This document shows positions 1 to 6,020 of a stretch of DNA of 8,928 nucleotides, in pieces. The stretch lies in NCBI GenBank assembly GCA_029219125.1, contig JAQXSU010000157.1, positions 1 through 8,928 of the forward strand, given 5' to 3'. The stretch comes from Bacillota bacterium (GTDB taxonomy: Bacteria; Bacillota; Clostridia; Peptostreptococcales; Anaerovoracaceae). The notes under the pieces were generated by a model. It searched no databases and had not been told where the DNA came from. It saw only the letters and a program-made list of their open reading frames with translations. Position 1 is the stretch's first letter. Every line of letters starts with the position of its first letter. The translations under genes and the position numbers were made by a program.

Positions 1-97
1 CATGTTCAATCAGCTGATGGTGGTGCCGAACGTCATCGCCCTGCTGGCTCTTTCAGGTCTGGTTGCTGCAGAAGCTGGTGTGAAGCGTAAAAAATAG
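1..97 (+). CDS. Sodium:alanine (AGCS family) symporter, C-terminal end only
   Basis: Only the last 31 codons are in the window, read in the frame starting at position 2 and ending with TAG at 95-97. The peptide contains FNQLMVVPNVIALLALSGLV and then a short basic tail ending KRKK. A hydrophobic segment beginning FNxLMxxPNxIALLxLSG is the hallmark last transmembrane helix of AGCS (alanine/glycine:cation) symporters, which import small neutral amino acids with Na+ across the cytoplasmic membrane. The basic tail would lie in the cytoplasm. It is the only plus-strand gene in the window and converges on the thiamine pyrophosphokinase gene. Substrate cannot be judged from this fragment. The family call is fairly sure, but it rests on memory of the C-terminal signature over a short stretch. 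Confidence 0.75.
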   Translation, partial: MFNQLMVVPNVIALLALSGLVAAEAGVKRKK

Positions 98-104
98 CGT
101 AACA

Positions 105-162
105 AAAGAGGGCACTCTGTCGGCATTCCACTGTCGGAATGTCCGGCGAAGTGACCCTCTTT
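105..162. terminator. Two-way intrinsic terminator between convergent genes
   Basis: A long dyad lies between the two convergent stop codons. The outer stem AAAGAGGG (105-112) pairs with CCCTCTTT (155-162), CAC (113-115) pairs with GTG (151-153), and the inner stem CATTCC (124-129) pairs with GGAATG (136-141) around a 6-nt loop. The minus-strand product runs into CTCTTTTGTTA and the plus-strand product into CTCTTTCAATTT, so both sides have a moderate U-rich tract. It would end both the symporter and the thiamine pyrophosphokinase transcripts. Confidence 0.8.
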
Positions 163-171
163 CAATTTACA

Positions 172-909
172 TCAGTCGGCATGGCGGGATATCACCACCA
201 GCAGACAGCCCTTTTTCACCTCAATGGATGCCGGATCGCCGATAAACTCATTACTTACACCCAGGGGGAAGGATCCGGTCAGCCCGGCATCGTCCAGGGT
301 ATATTTCAGACCCTTCAGCGTAACGCCCTGGGCCTTATCTCCCATGCAAAAGACGGAAATCATGCCCCGGTCACGGGCAGAGAGTGCCAGGCGCCCGGAT
401 TTTGCGCCATCATTTGCACAGTCATTTGCGAATCTATCTGTAGTAACATCGCCCCTATTTTCATCCACATCGCCGCAGATCGCCGTAACCCATACCCTTC
501 CGTCGGTCATCCATCCTGTCATGCCGCGGCCGGCCAGCCAGACCAGATGCTGCAGGTTTGCGATGGTGTGCTCCAGCTTGCCTCCCAGACAGCCATGGAA
601 AACAAAGTTCCTGTATCCGAGCTCTGCCCCCTTTTCCATTGCCACAAAGGTATCGGTCCAGTCCTTCATCACCTGCAGGCGCACCACATTGTCATGCGTC
701 GGTTCGAATCCCAGGGTATCGAAGTCACCGACAATCATGTCAGGCCGCACGCCGGCCGTTTCCAGATATCGCAGGCCTCCATCGGCAGCTATGATATAGT
801 CACCCTGCGCCGGAGAAAATCCTTCTTCGGTCAGTCCGCTGCATGGTCCTGCACCAACGATCCAGCAGCACGGTTCTTTTTCTTTTTTTTCGTTTTCTTT
901 TTCTTTCAT
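172..909 (-). CDS. thiN: Thiamine pyrophosphokinase with internal insertion and charged N-terminus
   Basis: Transfers pyrophosphate from ATP to thiamine to make thiamine diphosphate in the cytosol. Family motifs appear in order: ADGG (residues 42-45), GDFDT (61-65, usually GDFDS), KDWTD (82-86), GGKLEH (109-114, usually GGRxDH) and, in the C-terminal thiamine-binding beta domain, GLKYTL (200-205) and GVSNEF (217-222). At 245 aa it is longer than the usual 210-220. The excess is a 12-residue Lys/Glu tract at the N-terminus and a polar, low-complexity stretch around residues 147-178, where two Ala-Asn-Asp repeats occur. The ATG at 909 has GGAG 11 nt upstream (921-924). The gene follows the arcC terminator and has its own candidate promoter, so it is probably monocistronic. 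The Ser-to-Thr and Asp-to-Glu changes are conservative and I expect activity. Confidence in the family is high. Confidence 0.92.
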   Translation of the reverse strand: MKEKENEKKEKEPCCWIVGAGPCSGLTEEGFSPAQGDYIIAADGGLRYLETAGVRPDMIVGDFDTLGFEPTHDNVVRLQVMKDWTDTFVAMEKGAELGYRNFVFHGCLGGKLEHTIANLQHLVWLAGRGMTGWMTDGRVWVTAICGDVDENRGDVTTDRFANDCANDGAKSGRLALSARDRGMISVFCMGDKAQGVTLKGLKYTLDDAGLTGSFPLGVSNEFIGDPASIEVKKGCLLVVISRHAD

Positions 910-945
910 TGTATAATCTTCTCCGCGGCTTGTTTTTTATTTCTT

Positions 946-975
946 ATTGTACCATTTCATGGCTTTCCGCTGCAA
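946..975 (-). promoter_or_regulatory. Candidate promoter for thiN (extended -10)
   Basis: On the minus strand TGGTACAAT (954-946) is an extended -10 element (TGn plus TACAAT). It has a poor -35 candidate, TTGCAG (975-970), 18 bp away. It lies between the arcC terminator and the thiN start, where a promoter is required if the terminator works. The -35 match is weak, so the call leans on the extended -10 and position. Confidence 0.45.
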
Positions 976-1014
976 GTCTTCCTTCGGTTTCTCCCGTCAG
1001 AATCTTATGCTTCG

Positions 1015-1056
1015 CCAAAAAACAGGAAATGGGACCCATGTCAGCATGAGTCCCAT
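1015..1056 (-). terminator. Intrinsic terminator of the arcBAC operon
   Basis: The minus-strand RNA forms a 12-bp stem between 1056-1045 (ATGGGACTCATG) and 1040-1029 (CATGGGTCCCAT), with one G-U pair and a 4-nt loop CTGA. It is followed by TTCCTG and six T residues (1022-1017). It begins 30 nt after the arcC stop codon. This is a textbook Rho-independent terminator and marks the end of the arginine deiminase operon. Confidence 0.9.
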
Positions 1057-1085
1057 AATAAAAGGATACATTCTATAGAATTTGC

Positions 1086-2030
1086 TTACGCAAAGGTGAT
1101 AACCGTACCGGTTCTTCCTTCCAGGGCATCGATGGCCTTGTCCAGAGAGGTGATGATCGCCTTCTTGTTCGGGTTTGCTCTGACGAACTTCATGGCAGCC
1201 TGTACCTTCGGCAGCATGCTTCCCGGTGCGAACTGGCCTTCTTCGCAGTATCTTGCTGCGTCTGCCAGGTTCAGGGAAGACAGGTTTTCCTGGTTTGGCT
1301 TGTTGAAGTTAATGGCAACCTTTTCTACTTCGGTCAGGATCATCAGTGCATCGGCTTCTACCTGCTCTGCCAGCAGTTCTGCTGCGAAGTCCTTATCGAT
1401 AACAGCTGCAACACCTTCCAGCGTACCGTCTGGGTTTTCCATTACAGGAACACCGCCGCCTCCGCAGGTGATGACGATGGTGGAATCCCACAGTCTCTTT
1501 ACAGCATCGATTTCAACAATCTTTCTCGGCAGCGGGGAAGGAACGACTCTTCTCCAGCCTCTGCCGGCATCTTCCTTCATGGTGTAGCCCTTATCGGCAG
1601 CCAGCTGCTTAGCTTCTTCTTCGCTGTAGAACGGACCGATTGGCTTGGTCGGATTCTGGAATGCAGGGTCAGCTGCCTCTACTACCATCTGGGTAGCCAG
1701 AGTCACAACCGGGGTATTCTTATTTCTCTTATTCAGCGCATATTTCAGTGCCTGCTGCAGGTGATATCCGATATATCCCTGGGACATAGCGCCGCATACG
1801 TCAAACGGCATAGCCGGAGTCACATCCTTGGCAGTTTCGGAAGCCAGCAGGATTCTTCCTACCTGTGGGCCGTTTCCGTGAACAACTGCAACTTCATATC
1901 CTCTTTCGCTGATTTCGGCGATGTGCTCGCAGGTCTTTCTTACAACTTCCAGCTGCGCTTCTGCGGTAGCCGGACCGTTTCCGGACTGCAGGGCGTTTCC
2001 GCCTAATGCAATGACTAATTTCTGTGCCAT
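1086..2030 (-). CDS. arcC: Carbamate kinase (catabolic, arginine deiminase pathway)
   Basis: Third enzyme of the arginine deiminase pathway. It transfers the phosphate of carbamoyl phosphate to ADP, giving ATP plus carbamate, which breaks down to CO2 and NH3. The protein is 314 aa, the normal family length, with an amino-acid-kinase fold. It shows GGNA (10-13), HGNGPQVG (51-58), SQGYIGYHLQQAL (83-95), RRVVPSPLP (160-168), GGGGVPV (190-196), IDKD (211-214) and GSMLPK (270-275). I chose the ATG at 2030 because GAGGAG lies nine bases upstream and the product then starts at MAQKLVIALGGNA, as family members do. The frame stays open back to 2117, but that extension has no homology-like character. 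It is the last gene of arcBAC, 113 nt after arcA and followed by a strong terminator. Confidence 0.97.
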   Translation of the reverse strand: MAQKLVIALGGNALQSGNGPATAEAQLEVVRKTCEHIAEISERGYEVAVVHGNGPQVGRILLASETAKDVTPAMPFDVCGAMSQGYIGYHLQQALKYALNKRNKNTPVVTLATQMVVEAADPAFQNPTKPIGPFYSEEEAKQLAADKGYTMKEDAGRGWRRVVPSPLPRKIVEIDAVKRLWDSTIVITCGGGGVPVMENPDGTLEGVAAVIDKDFAAELLAEQVEADALMILTEVEKVAINFNKPNQENLSSLNLADAARYCEEGQFAPGSMLPKVQAAMKFVRANPNKKAIITSLDKAIDALEGRTGTVITFA

Positions 2031-2039
2031 TTCTCTATT

Positions 2040-2046
2040 CTCCTCT
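2040..2046 (-). promoter_or_regulatory. Ribosome binding site that fixes the arcC start
   Basis: AGAGGAG on the minus strand sits 9 nt before the ATG at 2030. No comparable site precedes the in-frame ATG at 2117, so the shorter protein is the right model. Confidence 0.85.
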
Positions 2047-2056
2047 GTGAAAATGG

Positions 2057-2096
2057 GCAGGGCACGTTCTCCCTGACAGCAGTTCCTGCGCCCTGC
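2057..2096 (-). other. Intercistronic hairpin between arcA and arcC
   Basis: GCAGGGC (minus strand, 2096-2090) pairs perfectly with GCCCTGC (2063-2057) across a 26-nt loop in the arcA-arcC gap. After the stem comes CCATTTTC, a T run too short for a good terminator. It could be a partial attenuator, an RNase stop that stabilises the upstream arcBA message, or nothing. The call rests on the dyad alone. Confidence 0.4.
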
Positions 2097-2143
2097 GTTC
2101 TGCGCGGAGACAGCCATCCCGTGCCCGGCCGTTTACTTCTGAA

Positions 2144-3364
2144 TTATAAATCGTCTCTGTTTACAGGACAGGACATACATCTAGGGCCTCCTCTGCCTCT
2201 GGACAGCTCCGCACTTGGCATAGCCAGGACTTTAATGCCCTTCTTATCCAGCAGATCGTTGGTTACATAGTTTCTTTCGTAAGTAACCACGGTTCCCGGT
2301 GCGATACACAGCGTGTTGGAACCATCGTTCCACTGTTCTCTCTGTGCAGCGATCAGGTCACTGCCGCCGCAGCGGATCAGATCTACGGCAGGAAGCTTCA
2401 GTTCGAGAGCAAGGATTTTGTTCAGTTCGTCCTTCATGGCATTGAACTTCAGCTGTCCGCCTTCTCCCAGGGTGATTTCGTATACACCCAGCGGGCCTTC
2501 GATTTCCGGATGAATGGTGAACTTGTCGTAGTCTACCATGGTAAATACCGTATCCAGATGCATGAATGCTCTGCACTTCGGAATATCGAATACCAGCACC
2601 TTCTTGAAGGTGGAGTTCTTCAGCAGATTTTCTGCGAAATTTTCAATACCGGCCAAAGTGGTTCTCTGGGAATAACCCACTGCCACCATGTCCTTGGACA
2701 GCACCAGAACGTCACCGCCCTCGATGGAATAGTTACCATATACATCGTACCACATCGGTGTGTCTTCCAGAGCGAAGTCTCTGTTGTACTTCACCATGTA
2801 CTTCAGCAGCAGCGCTTCACGGCGTCTTGCCGGTGTGCTCATGTGGTGGATGTTGATTCCGTTGCCGACACAGGCACCAGGGTCTCTGGTGAAGTACAGG
2901 TTCGGCATCGGATCACTTACGATTGGCTCGTCGTCTTCCACGATGTCCACCAGGGAATTGGTGGAAATGTGGCGGATCTCATCGGTAAAGATACCTGCAA
3001 TGCAGGCTTCTACCAGAGCGTCCGGTTCCTTGGACAGCAGGTATTCCGCGATGGCCTCCCTGCGTCCTTCGGAATGAATTTCACTCAGTTCCACGAATTC
3101 TCTGACGAAGTTGTACTTGATCTTTTCGTCTGCCAGTGCTTTGGCAGTTTCTTTTTCATAGTAGCAGACTTCGACACCGTTTTCCTGCAGGATACGGGCA
3201 AAGTTGTCGTGCTCTTCCTGAGCGACTTTCAAATAAGGGATATCATCAAACAAGAGTCTCTCGAAATTGTTTGGGGTCAGCTTTTCGAGCTCTCTTCCGG
3301 GTCTGTGCAGTAAGACCTTGTTTAACTTTCCGATTTCGGAATAGTTATGAATTCCAGGATACAT
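2144..3364 (-). CDS. arcA: Arginine deiminase
   Basis: Hydrolyses L-arginine to L-citrulline and NH3, the first step of the arginine deiminase pathway, in the cytosol. The 406-aa protein has the usual length and the alpha/beta-propeller guanidino-modifying fold. It starts with YSEIGKLNKVLLHRPG and carries NLYFTRDP (155-162), YGNYSIEGGDVL (209-220) with the substrate-binding Glu/Asp residues, FMHLDTVF (267-274) with catalytic His269 and Asp271, and RGRGGPRCMSCP (389-400) with nucleophile Cys396 close to the C-terminus. All catalytic residues I know for the family are present. AAGGAGG lies 8 nt before the ATG, a very strong ribosome binding site. It is the middle gene of arcBAC, 65 nt downstream of arcB. 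The order arcB-arcA-arcC differs from the more common arcA-arcB-arcC. Confidence 0.98.
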   Translation of the reverse strand: MYPGIHNYSEIGKLNKVLLHRPGRELEKLTPNNFERLLFDDIPYLKVAQEEHDNFARILQENGVEVCYYEKETAKALADEKIKYNFVREFVELSEIHSEGRREAIAEYLLSKEPDALVEACIAGIFTDEIRHISTNSLVDIVEDDEPIVSDPMPNLYFTRDPGACVGNGINIHHMSTPARRREALLLKYMVKYNRDFALEDTPMWYDVYGNYSIEGGDVLVLSKDMVAVGYSQRTTLAGIENFAENLLKNSTFKKVLVFDIPKCRAFMHLDTVFTMVDYDKFTIHPEIEGPLGVYEITLGEGGQLKFNAMKDELNKILALELKLPAVDLIRCGGSDLIAAQREQWNDGSNTLCIAPGTVVTYERNYVTNDLLDKKGIKVLAMPSAELSRGRGGPRCMSCPVNRDDL

Positions 3365-3389
3365 ATCTGAGTCCTCCTTTTGACTTGTT

Positions 3390-3410
3390 CTGAAGGCCTT
3401 CTGCCTTCAG
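3390..3410 (-). other. Small hairpin in the arcB-arcA gap
   Basis: CTGAAGG and CCTTCAG form a perfect 7-bp stem with a 7-nt loop between the arcB stop and the arcA ribosome binding site. No T tract follows it, so it is not a terminator. It may affect message decay or ribosome access. Confidence 0.4.
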
Positions 3411-3429
3411 TGAAGAGGTTGAAACGGAA

Positions 3430-4425
3430 TTAACCGATGGTTGCTACGATAACAGCCTTGATGGTGTGCATTCTGTTTTCTGCTTCGTCAAATACTACGG
3501 AGTTCTTGCTTCTGAATACTTCGTCGGTTACTTCGCGGATGTCATAGCCAGCTTCCATCTGAGTCTTGGCCATCTTGGTTTCGAAATCGTGGAAGGAAGG
3601 CAGGCAGTGCATGAACAGGCAGTCAGGATTTCCGGTGGAATCCATCAGTTCCTTGGTTACCTTGAACGGAGTCAGCAGTCTTACTCTTTCAGGAATTTCT
3701 GCTTCTTCACCCATGGATGCCCATACGTCAGCGTAGATTACATCTGCACCCTTCAGGCATGCAGGATCGCTGGATACTTCGATGATTGCGCCGGTTTCCT
3801 TCGCAACTTCCTGAACCTTTGCGATTACATCCTGGTTCAGTTCAGCCTTTAATTCGTCCGGACCGTAAGCAACATAGTGCATACCCATCTTCGCGCAGCC
3901 ATACATCCATGCATAGGACATATTGTTTCTGATATCGCCGGAGAATACAACCTTTACTCTGTTCAGCGGCTTGGCAACGTGTTCTTCGATGGTCAGCAGG
4001 TCAGCCAGGATCTGGGTCGGGTGGTCAACGTCAGTCAGACCATTCCATACAGGAACGCCTGCATACTTGGCCAGGCCCTCTACCACTTCCTGATCGAAGC
4101 CTCTGTATTCGATACCATCATAGAATCTGCCCAGTACTTTTGCAGTATCTTCCATGGTTTCCTTCTTGCCCATCTGGGAGGAACCGGAATCCAGGAAGGT
4201 TACGCCGGCACCTTCGTCCATAGCAGCAACTTCAAAAGCGCATCTGGTTCTGGTGGAAGTCTTTTCGAACAGCAGGACGATGTTCTTGCCCTTCAGTACC
4301 TGATTGCAGATACCTGCTCTCTTCTTTGCCTTCAGGTCATGCGCCAGGTCCAGCATGTATCTGATTTCAGCCGGAGTGAAATCCATCAGAGTTAAGAAAC
4401 TTCTACCTTTTAAATTTACAGCCAT
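3430..4425 (-). CDS. arcB: Ornithine carbamoyltransferase, catabolic
   Basis: Second enzyme of the arginine deiminase pathway. It phosphorolyses citrulline to ornithine and carbamoyl phosphate, the reverse of the biosynthetic reaction. The 331-aa protein has the carbamoyl-phosphate-binding STRTR motif (57-61), SSQMGKKETMEDTAKVLGR (82-100), the DHPTQ motif (134-138), GDIRNNM (163-169), VWASMGEE (234-241), the ornithine-binding HCLP loop (273-276) and ENRMHTIKA (316-324). AAAGGAG (4435-4441) lies 9 nt before the ATG. As the first gene of arcBAC beside arcA and arcC, a catabolic role follows from context. Sequence alone does not cleanly separate ArcB from anabolic ArgF, though the long GSSQMGKKE form resembles the catabolic group. 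The upstream leader carries an inverted repeat. Confidence 0.96.
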   Translation of the reverse strand: MAVNLKGRSFLTLMDFTPAEIRYMLDLAHDLKAKKRAGICNQVLKGKNIVLLFEKTSTRTRCAFEVAAMDEGAGVTFLDSGSSQMGKKETMEDTAKVLGRFYDGIEYRGFDQEVVEGLAKYAGVPVWNGLTDVDHPTQILADLLTIEEHVAKPLNRVKVVFSGDIRNNMSYAWMYGCAKMGMHYVAYGPDELKAELNQDVIAKVQEVAKETGAIIEVSSDPACLKGADVIYADVWASMGEEAEIPERVRLLTPFKVTKELMDSTGNPDCLFMHCLPSFHDFETKMAKTQMEAGYDIREVTDEVFRSKNSVVFDEAENRMHTIKAVIVATIG

Positions 4426-4447
4426 TTTTCATTTCTCCTTTCACTAT

Positions 4448-4475
4448 GCAAAATCCACTCGCCCGAAGATTTTGC
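4448..4475 (-). promoter_or_regulatory. Perfect inverted repeat in the arcB leader (possible operator or RNA hairpin)
   Basis: GCAAAATC (minus strand 4475-4468) and GATTTTGC (4455-4448) are perfect 8-bp inverted arms around a 12-nt GC-rich spacer. The repeat ends 6 nt before the arcB ribosome binding site and lies downstream of the likely promoter region. It could be a regulator's operator or a leader hairpin that affects ribosome access. It lacks a T tract, so it is not a terminator. No known box (ArgR, CcpA, FNR) is matched convincingly. Confidence 0.5.
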
Positions 4476-4506
4476 TCTCCCATTAGTTCTTTCTGATAAA
4501 AATTTT

Positions 4507-4512
4507 ACTATA
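4507..4512 (-). promoter_or_regulatory. Weak candidate -10 element for arcBAC
   Basis: TATAGT (minus strand 4512-4507) matches five of six -10 consensus positions about 80 nt upstream of arcB, inside the AT-rich gap after mocR. No acceptable -35 hexamer is found at 16-18 bp, as expected for an activator-dependent promoter but equally for a false match. An overlapping TAAAAT is an alternative -10. Confidence 0.3.
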
Positions 4513-4517
4513 TCGAG

Positions 4518-4551
4518 AAAAAATTAAAAGTACCAGCACTCTTTATTTTTT
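4518..4551. terminator. AT-rich dyad overlapping the mocR stop, possible weak terminator
   Basis: Two 14-nt arms (4518-4531 and 4538-4551) pair with one mismatch and one G-U pair around a 6-nt loop. The outer arms are A and T runs, so transcript in either direction ends in a U tract. The stem has only two G-C pairs, which makes it a weak terminator at best. It overlaps the last codons of mocR and separates it from arcB. Confidence 0.35.
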
Positions 4552-6018
4552 ATGTGCCAGTTCACTTTTAATGGTCTCTTTTAATATATCCATTCCCTGG
4601 AGAATTCTCTCCCGGCTCTCATAGGAATAGTTGAGCCGGATATGGTCTCTCCCACCGTTTTTCTGCGGATAGAACACGTATCCCGGAAGCAGCGAAACAC
4701 CTCTGCGGTGTGCTTTGATCACCAGCTCCTTGCTGTCGATGCCTTCCGGCAGTCTGCACCAGATATACACGCCGCCTCTGGGCCTTTCGTATTCCACTCC
4801 CAGCATCTTCATCTGATCCAGCTTTCTGCAGATCAGTTCCTGCTTCAGCGCATAGTTCTCCCGAAACCGGTCCAGCACCTGATAATAACTGCCGTCATCC
4901 AGATATTTGGCAATCAGCTTCTGGGTCAGCCAGTCGGTGGCAACCATGCGGACGGAAACCAGATAAGACAGATTTCGGATCAGCGATTTATCTCCCGCGA
5001 CGAAAGCCAGCGAAAGCCCCGGCATGAAGGTGAGCGAAAATGAATATATGTAGATCACATTATTCAGTTTATCGTATGCTTTGATGGGAAGAAATTTGGC
5101 ACCGCTGTAAACCAGCTCCGATGCTGCATCATCCTCGATGATGGCAACTCTGTGGCGCCCTGCAATCTCCACAATCTGCTGCCTGCGCTCCATGGACAGG
5201 ATCGCACCCGTAGGATCGTGGAAACTGGAATTGACGTAAATAAACCGGGGTTTATACAGCAGAATCAGCTCCTCCAGCCGGTCACACTGCATGCCGTCCA
5301 TGTCCACCGGCACCGTGATGATGCGCCCGCCGGCCAGTTCCATGGCACGGTATGCATCCGGCGACACCGGTTCTTCCATGAGAATCACATCCCCGGGATT
5401 CACCAGCAGGGTTACGATAAAGTCCAGCGCCTGGTTGGTCTCTGTCAGAATCTGGATCTCCCCCATGGTGGCCTTGATTCCTTTGGTGCTTAAAAAAGAT
5501 ACCAGCTTCTGCCGCAGGTTTGCATCCCCCTGGTAAGGACTGTAAAAATACTGATTTCGTCCTTCTTCTGTCACCAGTCCGGCGATATCCTGGGCCACTT
5601 TCTCTGTGTCGTAAATCTCTGTGGTGGCGATGCCGCTGCCCAGCGAAATCACATCCTCTTCCTGAAACCGCTGGAACAGATCATCGAAGGTTACCTCCAG
5701 ATCCCGATACTTTTCACGGATCTGGCTGGGCCAGTGGACCCGCTTTCCTTTGGTCGACTCTGCATTGCTTCCTTCTGCTTCCCGGAGGCAGACCACATAT
5801 CCCACGCCCTGACGGGAATCGATCAGTTCCTGATCCTTCAGCTCGCTGTACGCCCGCACCACCGTGTTCCGATGAACCCCCAGAATCTGCGCCATGGACC
5901 GCTCCGACGGCAGAGTGCTGCCCGCAGCGATTTCCCCGGTGAGAATCTGGTTCTTCATCTGGGTGGCAATCTGCATGTAAATTGGCGTCTTGATACTATG
6001 ATTTACCCGAATATTCAT
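4543..6018 (-). CDS. MocR-type regulator (GntR DNA-binding domain plus degenerate aminotransferase domain)
   Basis: A 491-aa MocR/GabR-type protein of normal family length. Residues 10-76 are a GntR-type winged helix: TPIYMQIATQMKNQI, then LPSERSMAQILGVHRNTVVRAY with the recognition helix near 46-58, and a GVGYVV wing. After a linker (about 80-105) comes a fold-type I aminotransferase-like domain. Its PLP site looks broken. The expected SFSK lysine is Leu329 (SFSLTF), the phosphate-binding Arg of PGLR is Ser336 (PGLS), EDDYD reads EDDAA (Tyr to Ala298), and the phosphate-loop GSQ reads ETN (193-195). The C-terminal carboxylate-binding Arg461 (HIRLNYS) is kept. The start is 2 nt after the methyltransferase stop, with GGGTG as a modest ribosome binding site inside the upstream gene. 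arcBAC follows directly, so it may regulate arginine catabolism. The target and ligand are inference. Confidence 0.93.
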   Translation of the reverse strand: MNIRVNHSIKTPIYMQIATQMKNQILTGEIAAGSTLPSERSMAQILGVHRNTVVRAYSELKDQELIDSRQGVGYVVCLREAEGSNAESTKGKRVHWPSQIREKYRDLEVTFDDLFQRFQEEDVISLGSGIATTEIYDTEKVAQDIAGLVTEEGRNQYFYSPYQGDANLRQKLVSFLSTKGIKATMGEIQILTETNQALDFIVTLLVNPGDVILMEEPVSPDAYRAMELAGGRIITVPVDMDGMQCDRLEELILLYKPRFIYVNSSFHDPTGAILSMERRQQIVEIAGRHRVAIIEDDAASELVYSGAKFLPIKAYDKLNNVIYIYSFSLTFMPGLSLAFVAGDKSLIRNLSYLVSVRMVATDWLTQKLIAKYLDDGSYYQVLDRFRENYALKQELICRKLDQMKMLGVEYERPRGGVYIWCRLPEGIDSKELVIKAHRRGVSLLPGYVFYPQKNGGRDHIRLNYSYESRERILQGMDILKETIKSELAHKK

Positions 6019-6020
6019 TC

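Noticed and set aside
139..1587. A 482-codon plus-strand open frame over thiN and arcC
   Set aside because: It starts inside the terminator hairpin at 105-162, covers two confident minus-strand genes and the arc terminator, and encodes a Phe-rich run from the thiN A/G tract. It is an antisense shadow.
2031..2117. Upstream extension of arcC to an ATG at 2117
   Set aside because: No ribosome binding site precedes it. The extra 29 residues do not look like any carbamate kinase N-terminus, and the ATG at 2030 has a good site.
2510..3313. A 267-codon plus-strand open frame inside arcA
   Set aside because: It is in codon register with arcA, has no ribosome binding site, and arcA carries every catalytic motif over this span.
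4476..4517. ArgR or CRE-type operator upstream of arcB, around TAGTAAAATTTTTATCA
   Set aside because: The stretch is AT-rich and loosely palindromic, but it does not fit the ARG box or the CcpA cre consensus well enough to call.
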